From NCBI RefSeq assembly GCF_023015615.1, contig NZ_JALKAJ010000004.1, positions 434,001 to 498,000 on the forward strand: a stretch of 64,000 bases of DNA, written 5' to 3'. Below the pieces are notes generated by a model, which saw only the letters and a list, made by a program, of their open reading frames with translations, searched no databases and was not told where the DNA came from. Shown here piece after piece: positions 9,024-17,581 of this stretch; within the stretch, counting starts at the first letter, position 1; each line of letters begins with the position of its first letter. This stretch comes from Qipengyuania sp. S6317L1. GTDB lineage: Bacteria; Pseudomonadota; Alphaproteobacteria; Sphingomonadales; Sphingomonadaceae. A program made the translations under genes and the position numbers.

Positions 9024-11146
9024 TCATGGAATTTCTCCACCAGCGCGAGCAGCTTTTCAGGCTTCCTCGCCTTCTTCCACTCGCCTGCGGCGAATTTGTT
9101 TGCCTCGGACATCGTGGGATAGGGGTGGATCGTCCCGATGATCGCATCGAGCCCCAGCTTGTGTTTCATCGCAAGCGTGTATTCGGCCAGCATTTCGCCC
9201 GCATGATACCCCACGATTGTCGCGCCAAGGATGGTGTCCTTGCCGGGCTTTGTAAGCACTTTGACGAAGCCCTTTGTCTCGTTCTCCGCAATCGCGCGGT
9301 CGCTTTCGTCAAGCTCGTAGGTGGTGACGTCATATTCGACGCCCTGCTCCTTGGCCTCGGCCTCATTCATGCCGACGCGAGCGATTTCCGGATCGAGGAA
9401 CGTGACCGCCGGGATGACCCGGTAATCCGCCTTGAAGCGCCGGAATATGCCGAACAGCGCGTTGACGCTCGCATACCAGGCCTGGTGCGAGGCGACGTGG
9501 GTGAATTGGTAAGGCCCCGCCACATCGCCGCAAGCGTAGATATTGGGGAATTTGGTGCCGAGAAACTCGTCGGTGTTGACGGTTTTCGAGGTATCAATGC
9601 CGAGTTCCTCAAGGCCATAGCCCGTAAGCCGCGCCGCCCGCCCGACCGCCACGATCAGCGCGTCAAAAGGCACTTCTGCCACGCCGCCTTCGTGTTTTGC
9701 GTGTACAGCACCGCCCTCCACTCTCACCGCCTCGTGACCGAGGAGCACCGTGACACCCGCCTCCTCAAGCGTAGCCTTGGCGATGCTCGCAACTTCGGGG
9801 TCCTCCCGCCCCAAAAGCTGGTCCGACCGCTCGATCTGCGTGACGTTTGAGCCAAGCCGCGAAAGCGCCTGCGAAATCTCACAGCCAATGGGACCGCCAC
9901 CAAGGATCGCAACGCGCGCAGGGGGGTTTTCCATGGTGGCAAAGGCATCCCACATGGTGTCCGAGGTGAGGTAACCCGAGCCCTCAAGCCCCTCGATATC
10001 GGGCACGAAAGGCGCAGCGCCCGCCGCAATCACGATCGAGCGTGTGGTCTGGCGAATGGTGGTGCCGTCACTGCGCGCAATCTCGACCGTCCACGGGTCG
10101 ATAATCGTGGCATAGCCAAGCTGCACATCGACGCCCATGTTTTCGAACCGTTCGGGGCTGTCCATCGGTTCGATTGTCTTGATCGCCGCCATCACGCGCG
10201 CGATGGTCTTTTTGAACGGGACGGTGGGTTCGTGCGGCTCGATCCCGTATTTGTCGGCATGGCGCATCTGGGCTGCCACCTTGGATGCCTTGATCAGCGC
10301 CTTCGACGGCACGCAGCCAAAGTTGAGGCAATCGCCGCCCATCTTGTGGCTCTCGACCAGCGTGACCTTCGCCTTGACCGTCGAGCCGATAATCGCCGAG
10401 ACAAGCCCCGCCGCGCCTGCGCCGATAACGATCATATTGCGGTCGAATGATTTGGGCTTGGTGTAGCCCTTGTAGACCTTCTGGCGCTGGATAAAGCCGA
10501 CGATGGCCTTGGCGATCCACGGCACGATGGCGAGCAGGACAAAGCTGCCGATAAGGACCGGCGACAAGAGGCCCGAGGTGCTCTCAATCTGCGCCAGTTG
10601 CGTGCCAGCATTCACATAGACAATCGTGCCCAGCAACATCCCGATCTGGCTCACCCACACGAAGGTCCATGTCTTGATGCGCGTCAGCCCCATCACGAGG
10701 TTGATCACGAAAAACGGGATCGCCGGGATCATGCGCAGGGTGAAGAGGTAGAATGCGCCATCGCGTTTCAGCCCTTCGTTGATCGTTTTCAAACGGTCGC
10801 CAAAACGCCCCTCAATCGTGTCGCGCAGCACGAAGCGCGAGGAGAGGAAGGCGAGCGTTGCCCCGAGCGTCGAGGCAAAGGACACCAGCACCGTTCCCAG
10901 AACAAGTCCGAACAAAGCGCCCGCAGCGAGCGTCATGATCGCTGCTCCTGGCAAAGATGCGGCGGTTACTCCGACATAGACCGCGAAAAAGCCCGCAAGA
11001 ACCGCGATCTGGTTCTCGGCGTAGAAGCCTTGCACGTCGTCAACGACGCCCTTGATGCCTTCAATCGTGAGATATTGCCCAAGATCGAAGTGGAAATAGG
11101 CCGCTACAAGCGCCGCAAGCGCTGCGAGAATCAGTATCTTTTTCAC
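9008..11146 (-). CDS. VTT-domain membrane protein fused to FAD-dependent disulfide oxidoreductase
   Basis: A 712-residue fusion. Residues 1-225 form a TVP38/VTT (SNARE-associated) membrane domain with the family loop GAAIMTLAAGALFG and RMIPAIPFFVINLVMGLT. Residues 235-700 form a class-I pyridine nucleotide-disulfide oxidoreductase: FAD motif GAGAAG, redox-active disulfide GGDCLNFGCVPSK, NAD(P) motif GGGPIG, FAD motif YACGDVAGP, and a C-terminal HPYPTMSE like mercuric reductase and dihydrolipoamide dehydrogenase. Mercuric reductase's C-terminal Cys pair is absent, so mercury reduction is unlikely. The start is GTG with AGGGGTAG upstream. The fusion would place a disulfide reductase at the inner membrane; the substrate is unknown. 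Confidence 0.9.
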   Translation of the reverse strand: MKKILILAALAALVAAYFHFDLGQYLTIEGIKGVVDDVQGFYAENQIAVLAGFFAVYVGVTAASLPGAAIMTLAAGALFGLVLGTVLVSFASTLGATLAFLSSRFVLRDTIEGRFGDRLKTINEGLKRDGAFYLFTLRMIPAIPFFVINLVMGLTRIKTWTFVWVSQIGMLLGTIVYVNAGTQLAQIESTSGLLSPVLIGSFVLLAIVPWIAKAIVGFIQRQKVYKGYTKPKSFDRNMIVIGAGAAGLVSAIIGSTVKAKVTLVESHKMGGDCLNFGCVPSKALIKASKVAAQMRHADKYGIEPHEPTVPFKKTIARVMAAIKTIEPMDSPERFENMGVDVQLGYATIIDPWTVEIARSDGTTIRQTTRSIVIAAGAAPFVPDIEGLEGSGYLTSDTMWDAFATMENPPARVAILGGGPIGCEISQALSRLGSNVTQIERSDQLLGREDPEVASIAKATLEEAGVTVLLGHEAVRVEGGAVHAKHEGGVAEVPFDALIVAVGRAARLTGYGLEELGIDTSKTVNTDEFLGTKFPNIYACGDVAGPYQFTHVASHQAWYASVNALFGIFRRFKADYRVIPAVTFLDPEIARVGMNEAEAKEQGVEYDVTTYELDESDRAIAENETKGFVKVLTKPGKDTILGATIVGYHAGEMLAEYTLAMKHKLGLDAIIGTIHPYPTMSEANKFAAGEWKKARKPEKLLALVEKFHDWRRG

Positions 11147-11194
11147 ACACTACCCCTGTTGTCCTTCATCCATTCGCGATGAAGGTCGGCGCGG

Positions 11195-12304
11195 TTACAC
11201 GCTTTTTTCCAAACTCGCGTATTTGGAAATCCACCGCTTGTCGATGGTCCCTTTAAGCTTTGCGACCCATGCGCCGCTTGCGGCAAACGGGCCATAACTT
11301 AAAATCGCGCTGCCGTTGCCGGTCGAGAGGAGATAGAGGCTGGCAGGGCGCGGGCGATAGACAGAGCCCACCTCGCGGCCCTGCACCGCATCGCGCAAGT
11401 TTCGCGCGATGTGCGGCCCTGCCATCACGGCGTGGACGCCCGAATGTTCTACACGGCGGTCTTGGCGCGATGCCACATCGCCAACTGCAAAGACATTTGC
11501 GTGACTGACCGAGCGTTGATGCTGGTCAACCGCGATGAAGCCTTTGGCGTCCACCGCCAATCCCCCCGCCTGCGGCCATTGGGGCGCGCCGCTGCCAAGC
11601 GCGGCAATCACGAGGTCTTGCGGTTCGAGTGAGCGAGATGCTGTCGTCAAATTGCCGCCATCAATCCGCGCATCCTCGGCGACCACGGTGATGCTCTGCG
11701 CGGCGAGTTCTTTTGCAACCTTGCGGCGGACCGCGCCGGAAAGCGATGGCAAAAGCCCGTCTGCGCCAGTGACAAGGGTGATGCGCGGCGAACTTGCGCC
11801 TTTTGCGCGATTACTCAGCGCAAAGGCGATTTCGACGCCGCCTGCCCCGCCTCCGACGACCGCGATGCGCTGCGCGCCGGAATGATCCTCCAGCTTCTCG
11901 ACGAAGCGATCAATGGGCCGGATGTCGAGCAGCTTTGGGTGCTTGCCCAGAATACGCGGCGCCTGCCCGACCCCCCCGGTGTCGATCGACACCACATCAT
12001 ATTCGATGACCTGCCCACCGCCGGTTTTTACCCAGCCCGCCTCCGGATCGATGCCGGTGCACGGGCCAAGCAGCAATTGCGCGCCGGCACGCGCCGCCAA
12101 TGCGCCCACATCCACGGTGCCTTCATCGCGGGCATATTCACCCGCGATCCACCCGGGAACCATGCCCGAATAGCGAAGCGTGCGATGGGGCGTGAGCAAT
12201 GTCGCCTGCTCGCACGGCAAGCCGTTCTCGATCCAGTCGGCAAGGACAGCCACATGGGCATGGCCCCCGCCAACAAGGAGCAGATGTTTGTGACGCTCTG
12301 ACAT
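11195..12304 (-). CDS. FAD-dependent pyridine nucleotide oxidoreductase (SelD-associated type)
   Basis: A 369-residue flavoprotein with N-terminal FAD motif LLLVGGGHAHVAVL and a second dinucleotide motif VVGGGAGGVEIAFAL, then FAVGDVAS. The GGGHAHV start and the RYSGMVPGWIAGEY segment are characteristic of the NDH-2-like flavoproteins that in other bacteria are fused to selenophosphate synthetase SelD. Here it stands alone, with no SelD domain. It is 48 bp downstream-facing from the previous flavoprotein start and could be co-transcribed with it. The electron acceptor is unknown. Confidence 0.82.
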   Translation of the reverse strand: MSERHKHLLLVGGGHAHVAVLADWIENGLPCEQATLLTPHRTLRYSGMVPGWIAGEYARDEGTVDVGALAARAGAQLLLGPCTGIDPEAGWVKTGGGQVIEYDVVSIDTGGVGQAPRILGKHPKLLDIRPIDRFVEKLEDHSGAQRIAVVGGGAGGVEIAFALSNRAKGASSPRITLVTGADGLLPSLSGAVRRKVAKELAAQSITVVAEDARIDGGNLTTASRSLEPQDLVIAALGSGAPQWPQAGGLAVDAKGFIAVDQHQRSVSHANVFAVGDVASRQDRRVEHSGVHAVMAGPHIARNLRDAVQGREVGSVYRPRPASLYLLSTGNGSAILSYGPFAASGAWVAKLKGTIDKRWISKYASLEKSV

Positions 12305-12363
12305 CGTTCACCGCGCTAGGTTGGGATCGTATTCTTGACTATACCATCAAAAGCCGCCGATGG

Positions 12364-12936
12364 TTACGACAGAGCTTTCAGAGCCTCTGGCGTGTCGATA
12401 TCGGCGAGCCATTCAGGCGGACACGCCACCACTTCCCCTTGAGCGACAAGGACGCGCGCACCCTGATCGCCGTTGGATGCGGCCAGATCCTTGAAATAGC
12501 GCGAGGCGAAGAGCGCGGGCGGCATACGCGCCTCACCGATGGCCGAAACGGTGATCGGGGCAGACGCATCCCACTCCTCGATCAGCGCCTCGAAATGGGA
12601 GGGCGGGACGAGCGGCATATCGGCGAGCGCGATCAGAAGACCGTCGAGATCGGCTTGCTGCGCAGCGGTGGCAGCCAGCGCGACCGAGGTGCTCTGCCCC
12701 TCTCCGGCACGCAGGTTGATGAGCGGCTCGAACCGCCGCGCGCGCCAGTGGGGCTCGCACGGGTGGTCAGGAGCCCTGGTGATGACCCATGCGCGCTCGA
12801 ACAATTCCACCGGCACGGCATCGGCGGCGTGCTCGCCCAGCGGGCGACCGCGGAACTCGGCGCACAGTTTGTCCGCATCCCCAAACCGGCGCGAGGAACC
12901 GGCAGCGAGCACCGCCACTCCTAAACGTCGTCCCAT
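12364..12936 (-). CDS. MocA/MobA-like molybdenum cofactor nucleotidyltransferase
   Basis: A 190-residue NTP-transferase fold protein with the nucleotide-binding start VAVLAAGSSRRFGDADK and the metal-binding ALADMPLVPPSHF. This variant of the MobA fold (MocA) attaches CMP to Mo-molybdopterin for xanthine-oxidase-family enzymes. Its position after xdhC (16-bp overlap) and downstream of a molybdenum-hydroxylase large subunit supports a dedicated cofactor role. MocA activity rather than MobA (GMP) activity is inferred from that context. Confidence 0.85.
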   Translation of the reverse strand: MGRRLGVAVLAAGSSRRFGDADKLCAEFRGRPLGEHAADAVPVELFERAWVITRAPDHPCEPHWRARRFEPLINLRAGEGQSTSVALAATAAQQADLDGLLIALADMPLVPPSHFEALIEEWDASAPITVSAIGEARMPPALFASRYFKDLAASNGDQGARVLVAQGEVVACPPEWLADIDTPEALKALS

Positions 12937-13859
12937 GATGCCTCTTCATATGTGCGGATCACTTCGGACAGCGTCGATAGCGCAAGAGTGTGCGGATCGC
13001 GCGAGGAATGGAACAGGCCGATGGGCGCATGGATCGTGGCGAGCTGATCAGGCGATACACCGCGCGCAGCCAGCGCCTCGCTGCGAAAGACATGAGCGCG
13101 CCTGCCGCCCATCGCACCCAAATAGAAATGCGGCATCGACAGCGCCGCTTCCATAAGATCGATCTCCCAATCGTGGTCGTGGAAAAGGAACACGGTTGCG
13201 GTCCACGGATCGCTTTTGAGAAGCCCCGTCTGATTGGTTCGGTCAAGACGCTGCGCAGCAATCCCGCGCGCCGCCAATTGCCCGATCAGCCGCGTGTCGG
13301 GTGTGAGCACATTGGCGGTGCAGCCGAAGCTGTCGCCAAGGCCAGCAAGCTGCTCGACGCTCGCGCCGTGGCCGATAATCTGGAGGTGCGGGCCGGGATA
13401 GTGGCCAAAGGTAGCAGACATGGTGGTGGGGGCGAATTGGGCTTCGCGCCAGCCGCTCACATGGCGAGGCCCATCGGGACCAATCGCTATAGCGAAAGGA
13501 TTACGCCCCTCAATCGACGCAAGACAACTTGCGACAAAGCCCTCGTCCCTCACCTCTTGAAACGCCACATCAAGCCCGCCCCCGCACGGCAATTTGATGT
13601 CGAGATAAGGCGAGCCTGCGCCAAACCGCACCAGCCGCGGCTTGCCCTCTCCCAGCATATCCAGCGCCTCAGTCACCACCGCATTTTCGATACACCCGCC
13701 CGAAAGCGATCCGGCGTATGTGCCATCCTCGGCCACGCCCATCACCGTACCGGGGTTTCGCATCGACGAACCCTCAACCCCGCACACCGTCACCAGCACC
13801 GTGCGCTTGGCATCGGCCTGAGCCGAACTCAGAAATTGGAGGGTTTGGGGTAGGTCCAT
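12921..13859 (-). CDS. xdhC: XdhC-family molybdenum cofactor insertion factor
   Basis: XdhC proteins bind and sulfurate the molybdenum cofactor and deliver it to xanthine-dehydrogenase-family enzymes. The 312-residue protein has an N-terminal XdhC/CoxI domain with GSSMRNPGTVMGV and SLSGGCIENAVV, and a C-terminal Rossmann-like domain containing FLFHDHDWEIDLMEAAL and YLGAMGGRRAH. It overlaps the MocA-like gene and follows the cytochrome c gene by 23 bp, so it most likely serves the hydroxylase encoded upstream. Confidence 0.9.
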   Translation of the reverse strand: MDLPQTLQFLSSAQADAKRTVLVTVCGVEGSSMRNPGTVMGVAEDGTYAGSLSGGCIENAVVTEALDMLGEGKPRLVRFGAGSPYLDIKLPCGGGLDVAFQEVRDEGFVASCLASIEGRNPFAIAIGPDGPRHVSGWREAQFAPTTMSATFGHYPGPHLQIIGHGASVEQLAGLGDSFGCTANVLTPDTRLIGQLAARGIAAQRLDRTNQTGLLKSDPWTATVFLFHDHDWEIDLMEAALSMPHFYLGAMGGRRAHVFRSEALAARGVSPDQLATIHAPIGLFHSSRDPHTLALSTLSEVIRTYEEASWDDV

Positions 13860-13882
13860 GTAAGGCCCTTCGTGCGTGAACC

Positions 13883-14368
13883 CTATTGGCCCGGGGCGTT
13901 ATCGGTTTGCGCTGAAAGATAGGCGATGATGGCTTTGCGCGCTTCGCCATCGGGCACCGCGCCCGCCATCATTTCGCTTCCCGGAATATAGCCGGTCGGA
14001 TCGGCGAGAAAGCCGTCAAGGCTGGCCTCGTCCCATACAATTTCGGAGGCGGCAAAGGCATCGGAATAGGAATAGCCATCAAGGCTTCCCGCCTCGCGGC
14101 CCATCACTCCATAAAGATTGGGGCCCGACGCCGAGCGCCCGTCGGGATCGACCGAGTGGCATCCGGTGCAGCTTTGAAAAGCATCCTCGCCAACGGCGAA
14201 AAGATCGACCGCGCCAGCAACAGTGGCCGAAGCTTCAGCTGCAACAACTTGCGGTGAACCCGGTTCGCGAACGACGATCTGCTCCACCACTTCCGGCTGT
14301 TCGGCCGAACCGCAGGCGGTCACCGAAATGGTGAGCAATCCTGCGGCGAAAATCGCCTTTCTGTGCAT
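13883..14368 (-). CDS. Lipoprotein cytochrome c of the molybdenum hydroxylase operon
   Basis: A 161-residue monoheme cytochrome with a signal peptide ending in lipobox SVTACGS, a linker, heme motif CTGCH and a likely Met ligand in PGSEMMAG. It is a clear paralogue of the cytochrome at 5469-5948 (shared GPxLYGVxGREAGS). Start at 14368 gives a clean signal peptide and GGGGAGAG upstream; a GTG at 14401 overlaps the large-subunit stop but adds an unsuitable N-terminus. In aldehyde/isoquinoline oxidoreductase operons such cytochromes take electrons from the 2Fe-2S subunit to the respiratory chain, the likely role here. Confidence 0.88.
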   Translation of the reverse strand: MHRKAIFAAGLLTISVTACGSAEQPEVVEQIVVREPGSPQVVAAEASATVAGAVDLFAVGEDAFQSCTGCHSVDPDGRSASGPNLYGVMGREAGSLDGYSYSDAFAASEIVWDEASLDGFLADPTGYIPGSEMMAGAVPDGEARKAIIAYLSAQTDNAPGQ

Positions 14369-14397
14369 CCTTAAATCTCTCCCCTGATGCGAGCGTG

Positions 14398-16647
14398 TCA
14401 CGCGAATTGCTTCGCCACCGGCAGCATACGCAAGCGCTTGCCCGTCGCGGCAAAAATCGCGTTGGTAAAGGCAGGTGCAGCAGGCGGCAATCCCGGCTCA
14501 CCCGCCCCGCCGACCGGCACATCGCCGGAATTGATCAACGCCACTTCGATATTGGGCGTCTCGTCCATGCGCAGCATTCTATAATCGTGGAAGTTGCTCT
14601 GTTTAATCGCGCCGTCCTCAAGCTCCAGCTCGCCATACATCGCCGCGGTAAGGCCAAAGACGATGCCACCTTCGATCTGGTTCTTGAAGCCATCGGGGTT
14701 CATCACATAGCCCGCATCGCAGACCGCCCAGGCATTGACGAGCCTTGGTTTGCCAGAGGTCATATCGACCTCGATCACTTCGCCGACGATGGTGCCGAAA
14801 CTCTCGACCATGGCAACGCCCTTGGCATGGCCTTCAGCCGTTTCGACATTCCAGTCGCTGATCTCGGCAAGCTTTTGAAGCACCGCCACGTGGCGGGCTG
14901 ATCCTTTGAGCATTTCCATGCGATATTCGAGCGGGTCAGCCCCCGCCGCGTGCGCAGCTTCGTCGATAAAGCTTTCAATGAAAAAGCCCTGCTGCGAATG
15001 GTCGACCGAGCGCCAGGCCTGAAACGGCAGATGCAACTCTGCCGGCGCGACACGCACGGATGTGTTCGCAATGTCATACATCGCGGGCACGCACGCTTCG
15101 GCAGGGTCGTGGCGCTGGGTAAAGGCGTGGTCGAACGCGACCAGTTTGCCGCTTTCGTCAAGGCCTGCACGCATCCGCGCCAGATCAGCGCAGCGATAAA
15201 GCGCCTTTTGCGTGTCTTCCTCGCGGCTCCAGATCATCTTGACCGGATAGCCGGTCGCCGCCGCCACGCGCGCGGCCATCGACATTTCATCAGCGCCCAA
15301 ACGCCGCCCGAAACCGCCACCAATATAAGGGTGGTGCACCGTTACATCGTTAGCCGAAATTCCAAGCGTTTCGGCAACACCGCTTCTTGCCATCAAGGGG
15401 ACCTGCGTGCTGGCCCAGATGTCGCATTTGCCGTCTTTCACGTAAGCCGTGCAGTTGATCGGCTCCATCGGAGCGTGCGCAAGAAAGGGCACGCGGTATT
15501 CGGCATCAATCGTTGTCGCAGCCGAGGCGAGCGCCCCTTGCGCGTCGCCCTTCTTCGCTGCTTCATCGCCGCCTGTCTCACCCGCTTCGTCCAGAGCGGC
15601 GGCGAAGGCGGCGTATTGATCGTCCATGGTAAGGATCGGGCTTTCCGACCGGCTCCACTCGATCTGGATCGTATTGATCGCCTGTTGCGCCTGCCAATAG
15701 CTGTCAGCCACAAGCGCCACGAAATTGCCCATGTTGAGGATCTGGAGAACCCCGCTCATGGTCTTGGCCTGTTCGGCGTTCATGCTCACGACTGTGGTGC
15801 CGGGAACAGGCGGGCGCACCACGGCGGCGTAGGAAAGGTCGAGCCCCTCTGGCACGGCGTCGATGCCAAATTCGGCCGTGCCGTTGATCTTGGCGGGAAT
15901 ATCGGTACGCGCCTTGCTTTTACCCATGAGACGGTATTGATCCGGCGTCTTGAGGCGCGGCGTCTGGTCCATCGGCTGATGCGCAGCGGCGCTGGCAAAT
16001 TCGGCATAAGGCGCGGATTTGCCCGACGCTTTGTGGATCAGGGTCGAGTTTTCGGTGGTAATTTCGCTTGCTGGCACATCCCAGCTTTGAGCTGCTGCCC
16101 CCACCAGCATCCCGCGCGCCGCAGCGCCCGCAATGCGCATCGAGTGTTGCCCCGTTGTGCGGATCGAGGAGGAACCGCCAGTGATCATCGCATCGGCCAT
16201 CCGTGCGATTTGCGTGAACAGGCCGTTCCACGTCGGCTCGATCCAGTCGGCGGCGTTCATGGTGAAGGGCGCAACGAACATGCGCGCGGTGTCGGTCACA
16301 ACGTAAGAGCCATCGGTGGGCGCTTGCTGCACGCGCACCTTGTCCCAGTCCGCGTCAAGCTCGTCAGCGAGCATTTGGGCAAGCACCGAGTGCGCGCCCT
16401 GCCCCATTTCGCAGTGGGGCACGATCGCGGTGACGATGTTGTCAGCGCCGATCTTGACCCAGCTGTTGACGAGGTTTTCACCAGCGCCCGCCACTTTCGG
16501 CGAAAGCGCACCCACCGGATTGCCGGGCCGCACGCCAATGCCAATCAGCAGCCCGCCGCCAGCGAGCACGCCTGCGCCGATAAAGCCGCGGCGGCTCCAT
16601 TTGGCGAGTTTCGAGCGTTCCTTCTTATCAGGAGACATATCGTTCAT
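14398..16647 (-). CDS. Ior-type molybdenum hydroxylase large subunit, Tat-exported
   Basis: A 749-residue molybdopterin subunit of the xanthine oxidase family, isoquinoline 1-oxidoreductase beta / membrane aldehyde dehydrogenase type. The N-terminus has a twin-arginine signal (WSRRGFIGAGVLAGG) for periplasmic export. Cofactor signatures include YIGGGFGRRLGADEM, HEC-like pocket FQAWRSVDHSQQGFF, and the catalytic Glu in GGAGEPGLPPAAPAF near the C-terminus. The start at 16647 has GAGGAGG five to eight bases upstream and lies 1 bp after the small-subunit stop. Substrate (N-heterocycle, aldehyde or other) is unknown. Confidence 0.92.
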   Translation of the reverse strand: MNDMSPDKKERSKLAKWSRRGFIGAGVLAGGGLLIGIGVRPGNPVGALSPKVAGAGENLVNSWVKIGADNIVTAIVPHCEMGQGAHSVLAQMLADELDADWDKVRVQQAPTDGSYVVTDTARMFVAPFTMNAADWIEPTWNGLFTQIARMADAMITGGSSSIRTTGQHSMRIAGAAARGMLVGAAAQSWDVPASEITTENSTLIHKASGKSAPYAEFASAAAHQPMDQTPRLKTPDQYRLMGKSKARTDIPAKINGTAEFGIDAVPEGLDLSYAAVVRPPVPGTTVVSMNAEQAKTMSGVLQILNMGNFVALVADSYWQAQQAINTIQIEWSRSESPILTMDDQYAAFAAALDEAGETGGDEAAKKGDAQGALASAATTIDAEYRVPFLAHAPMEPINCTAYVKDGKCDIWASTQVPLMARSGVAETLGISANDVTVHHPYIGGGFGRRLGADEMSMAARVAAATGYPVKMIWSREEDTQKALYRCADLARMRAGLDESGKLVAFDHAFTQRHDPAEACVPAMYDIANTSVRVAPAELHLPFQAWRSVDHSQQGFFIESFIDEAAHAAGADPLEYRMEMLKGSARHVAVLQKLAEISDWNVETAEGHAKGVAMVESFGTIVGEVIEVDMTSGKPRLVNAWAVCDAGYVMNPDGFKNQIEGGIVFGLTAAMYGELELEDGAIKQSNFHDYRMLRMDETPNIEVALINSGDVPVGGAGEPGLPPAAPAFTNAIFAATGKRLRMLPVAKQFA

Positions 16648-16648
16648 C

Positions 16649-17152
16649 TTATGCCTCCTCTTCGCGGGGTTGAGCCTGTCCGCTGGCGACCTTGATCGCA
16701 CGGCGGATGCGAGTGTAGGTTCCGCAGCGGCAGATATTGCCGCGCATGGCCGCGTCGATATCATCGTCACTTGGCGACGGGTTGTCGCGAAGGAGCGCGG
16801 TGGCGCTCATGATCTGGCCCGATTGGCAGTATCCGCATTGGGGCACTTGCTCTGAAATCCATGCGGCCTGAATGGCGCTGGCCAAACCGTCCCCATTCCC
16901 GGCCTCACCGCTCACGCCCTCGATCGTGGTCACCTCGCGGCCCTCGGCCATGCTCACAGGCGTGGAGCAAGAGCGGATCGGATCGCCGTCGAGGTGCATG
17001 GTGCACGCCCCGCACTGCGCAATTCCGCAACCGAATTTGGTGCCGGTAAGCCCCAATTTCTCGCGCACCGCCCAAAGGAGCGGCATATTGGGATCGGCGT
17101 CAATGGTGACGGCTTGCCCGTTGAGGACGAAATTGGCCACGGTGTGTCTCAC
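16649..17152 (-). CDS. 2Fe-2S small subunit of molybdenum hydroxylase
   Basis: A 167-residue protein with two [2Fe-2S] clusters: a plant-type ferredoxin set in [18 protein letters not shown] plus one Cys in RSCSTP, and the helical-domain set CGYCQSGQ plus [10 protein letters not shown]. It passes electrons from the molybdenum subunit to a cytochrome c. It has no signal peptide and is presumably exported with the Tat-bearing large subunit. The start given is GTG at 17152; an in-frame GTG four codons later is also possible. It is the first gene of the operon ending at 12364. Confidence 0.93.
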   Translation of the reverse strand: MRHTVANFVLNGQAVTIDADPNMPLLWAVREKLGLTGTKFGCGIAQCGACTMHLDGDPIRSCSTPVSMAEGREVTTIEGVSGEAGNGDGLASAIQAAWISEQVPQCGYCQSGQIMSATALLRDNPSPSDDDIDAAMRGNICRCGTYTRIRRAIKVASGQAQPREEEA

Positions 17153-17238
17153 TTGCTTTTGCTAGGTTGCTGGCTGCAATCTATCTGTCATAGCGGCGAA
17201 GTCAAAGCGCGAATTGGGCGCGCGCACGAGGAGACAGC

Positions 17239-17577
17239 ATGGCTGAGATTTCATTCGATGAATTTCTGAAGGTCGACATTCGCACAGGCGAGGTCGTGCG
17301 GGCCGAACCTTTCCCCGAAGCGCGCAAGCCCGCGATCAAGCTGTGGGTCGATTTTGGCGGCGAATTGGGCGTGAAGAAAAGCTCGGCGCAGATCACCGTG
17401 CATTACACGCCGGAAAGCCTGATTGGCCGCACGGTAATGGCGGTGGTCAATTTCCCGCCGCGCCAGATTGGCCCGTTTATGAGCGAGATTTTGGTGCTGG
17501 GTTTTGAGGATGCTCAGGGCGCGATTGTGCTGGCCGCACCGGACAAGCACGTGCCCAAGGGGTCGCGCCTGATGTGA
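17239..17577 (+). CDS. CsaA-like tRNA-binding domain protein
   Basis: A 112-residue stand-alone OB-fold tRNA-binding domain of the CsaA / EMAP-II type. Landmarks: DIRTGEVVRAEPFPEARKPA near the N-terminus and NFPPRQIGPFMSEILVLG. CsaA has been described as a chaperone-like, export-related protein; the homologous domain in MetRS C-termini binds tRNA. A GAGGAGA ribosome site precedes the ATG. Divergent from the hydroxylase operon and convergent with the next gene, 4 bp apart. Confidence 0.9.
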   Translation: MAEISFDEFLKVDIRTGEVVRAEPFPEARKPAIKLWVDFGGELGVKKSSAQITVHYTPESLIGRTVMAVVNFPPRQIGPFMSEILVLGFEDAQGAIVLAAPDKHVPKGSRLM

Positions 17578-17581
17578 CCGC

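Noticed and set aside
9008..11146. Mercuric reductase
   Set aside because: The redox disulfide and HPYPT motif match, but the C-terminal Cys pair needed for Hg(II) is absent and there is no mer context.
14950..16695. A 581-codon open frame on the plus strand
   Set aside because: Antisense to the molybdenum hydroxylase large subunit; long antisense frames are expected in high-GC genes.
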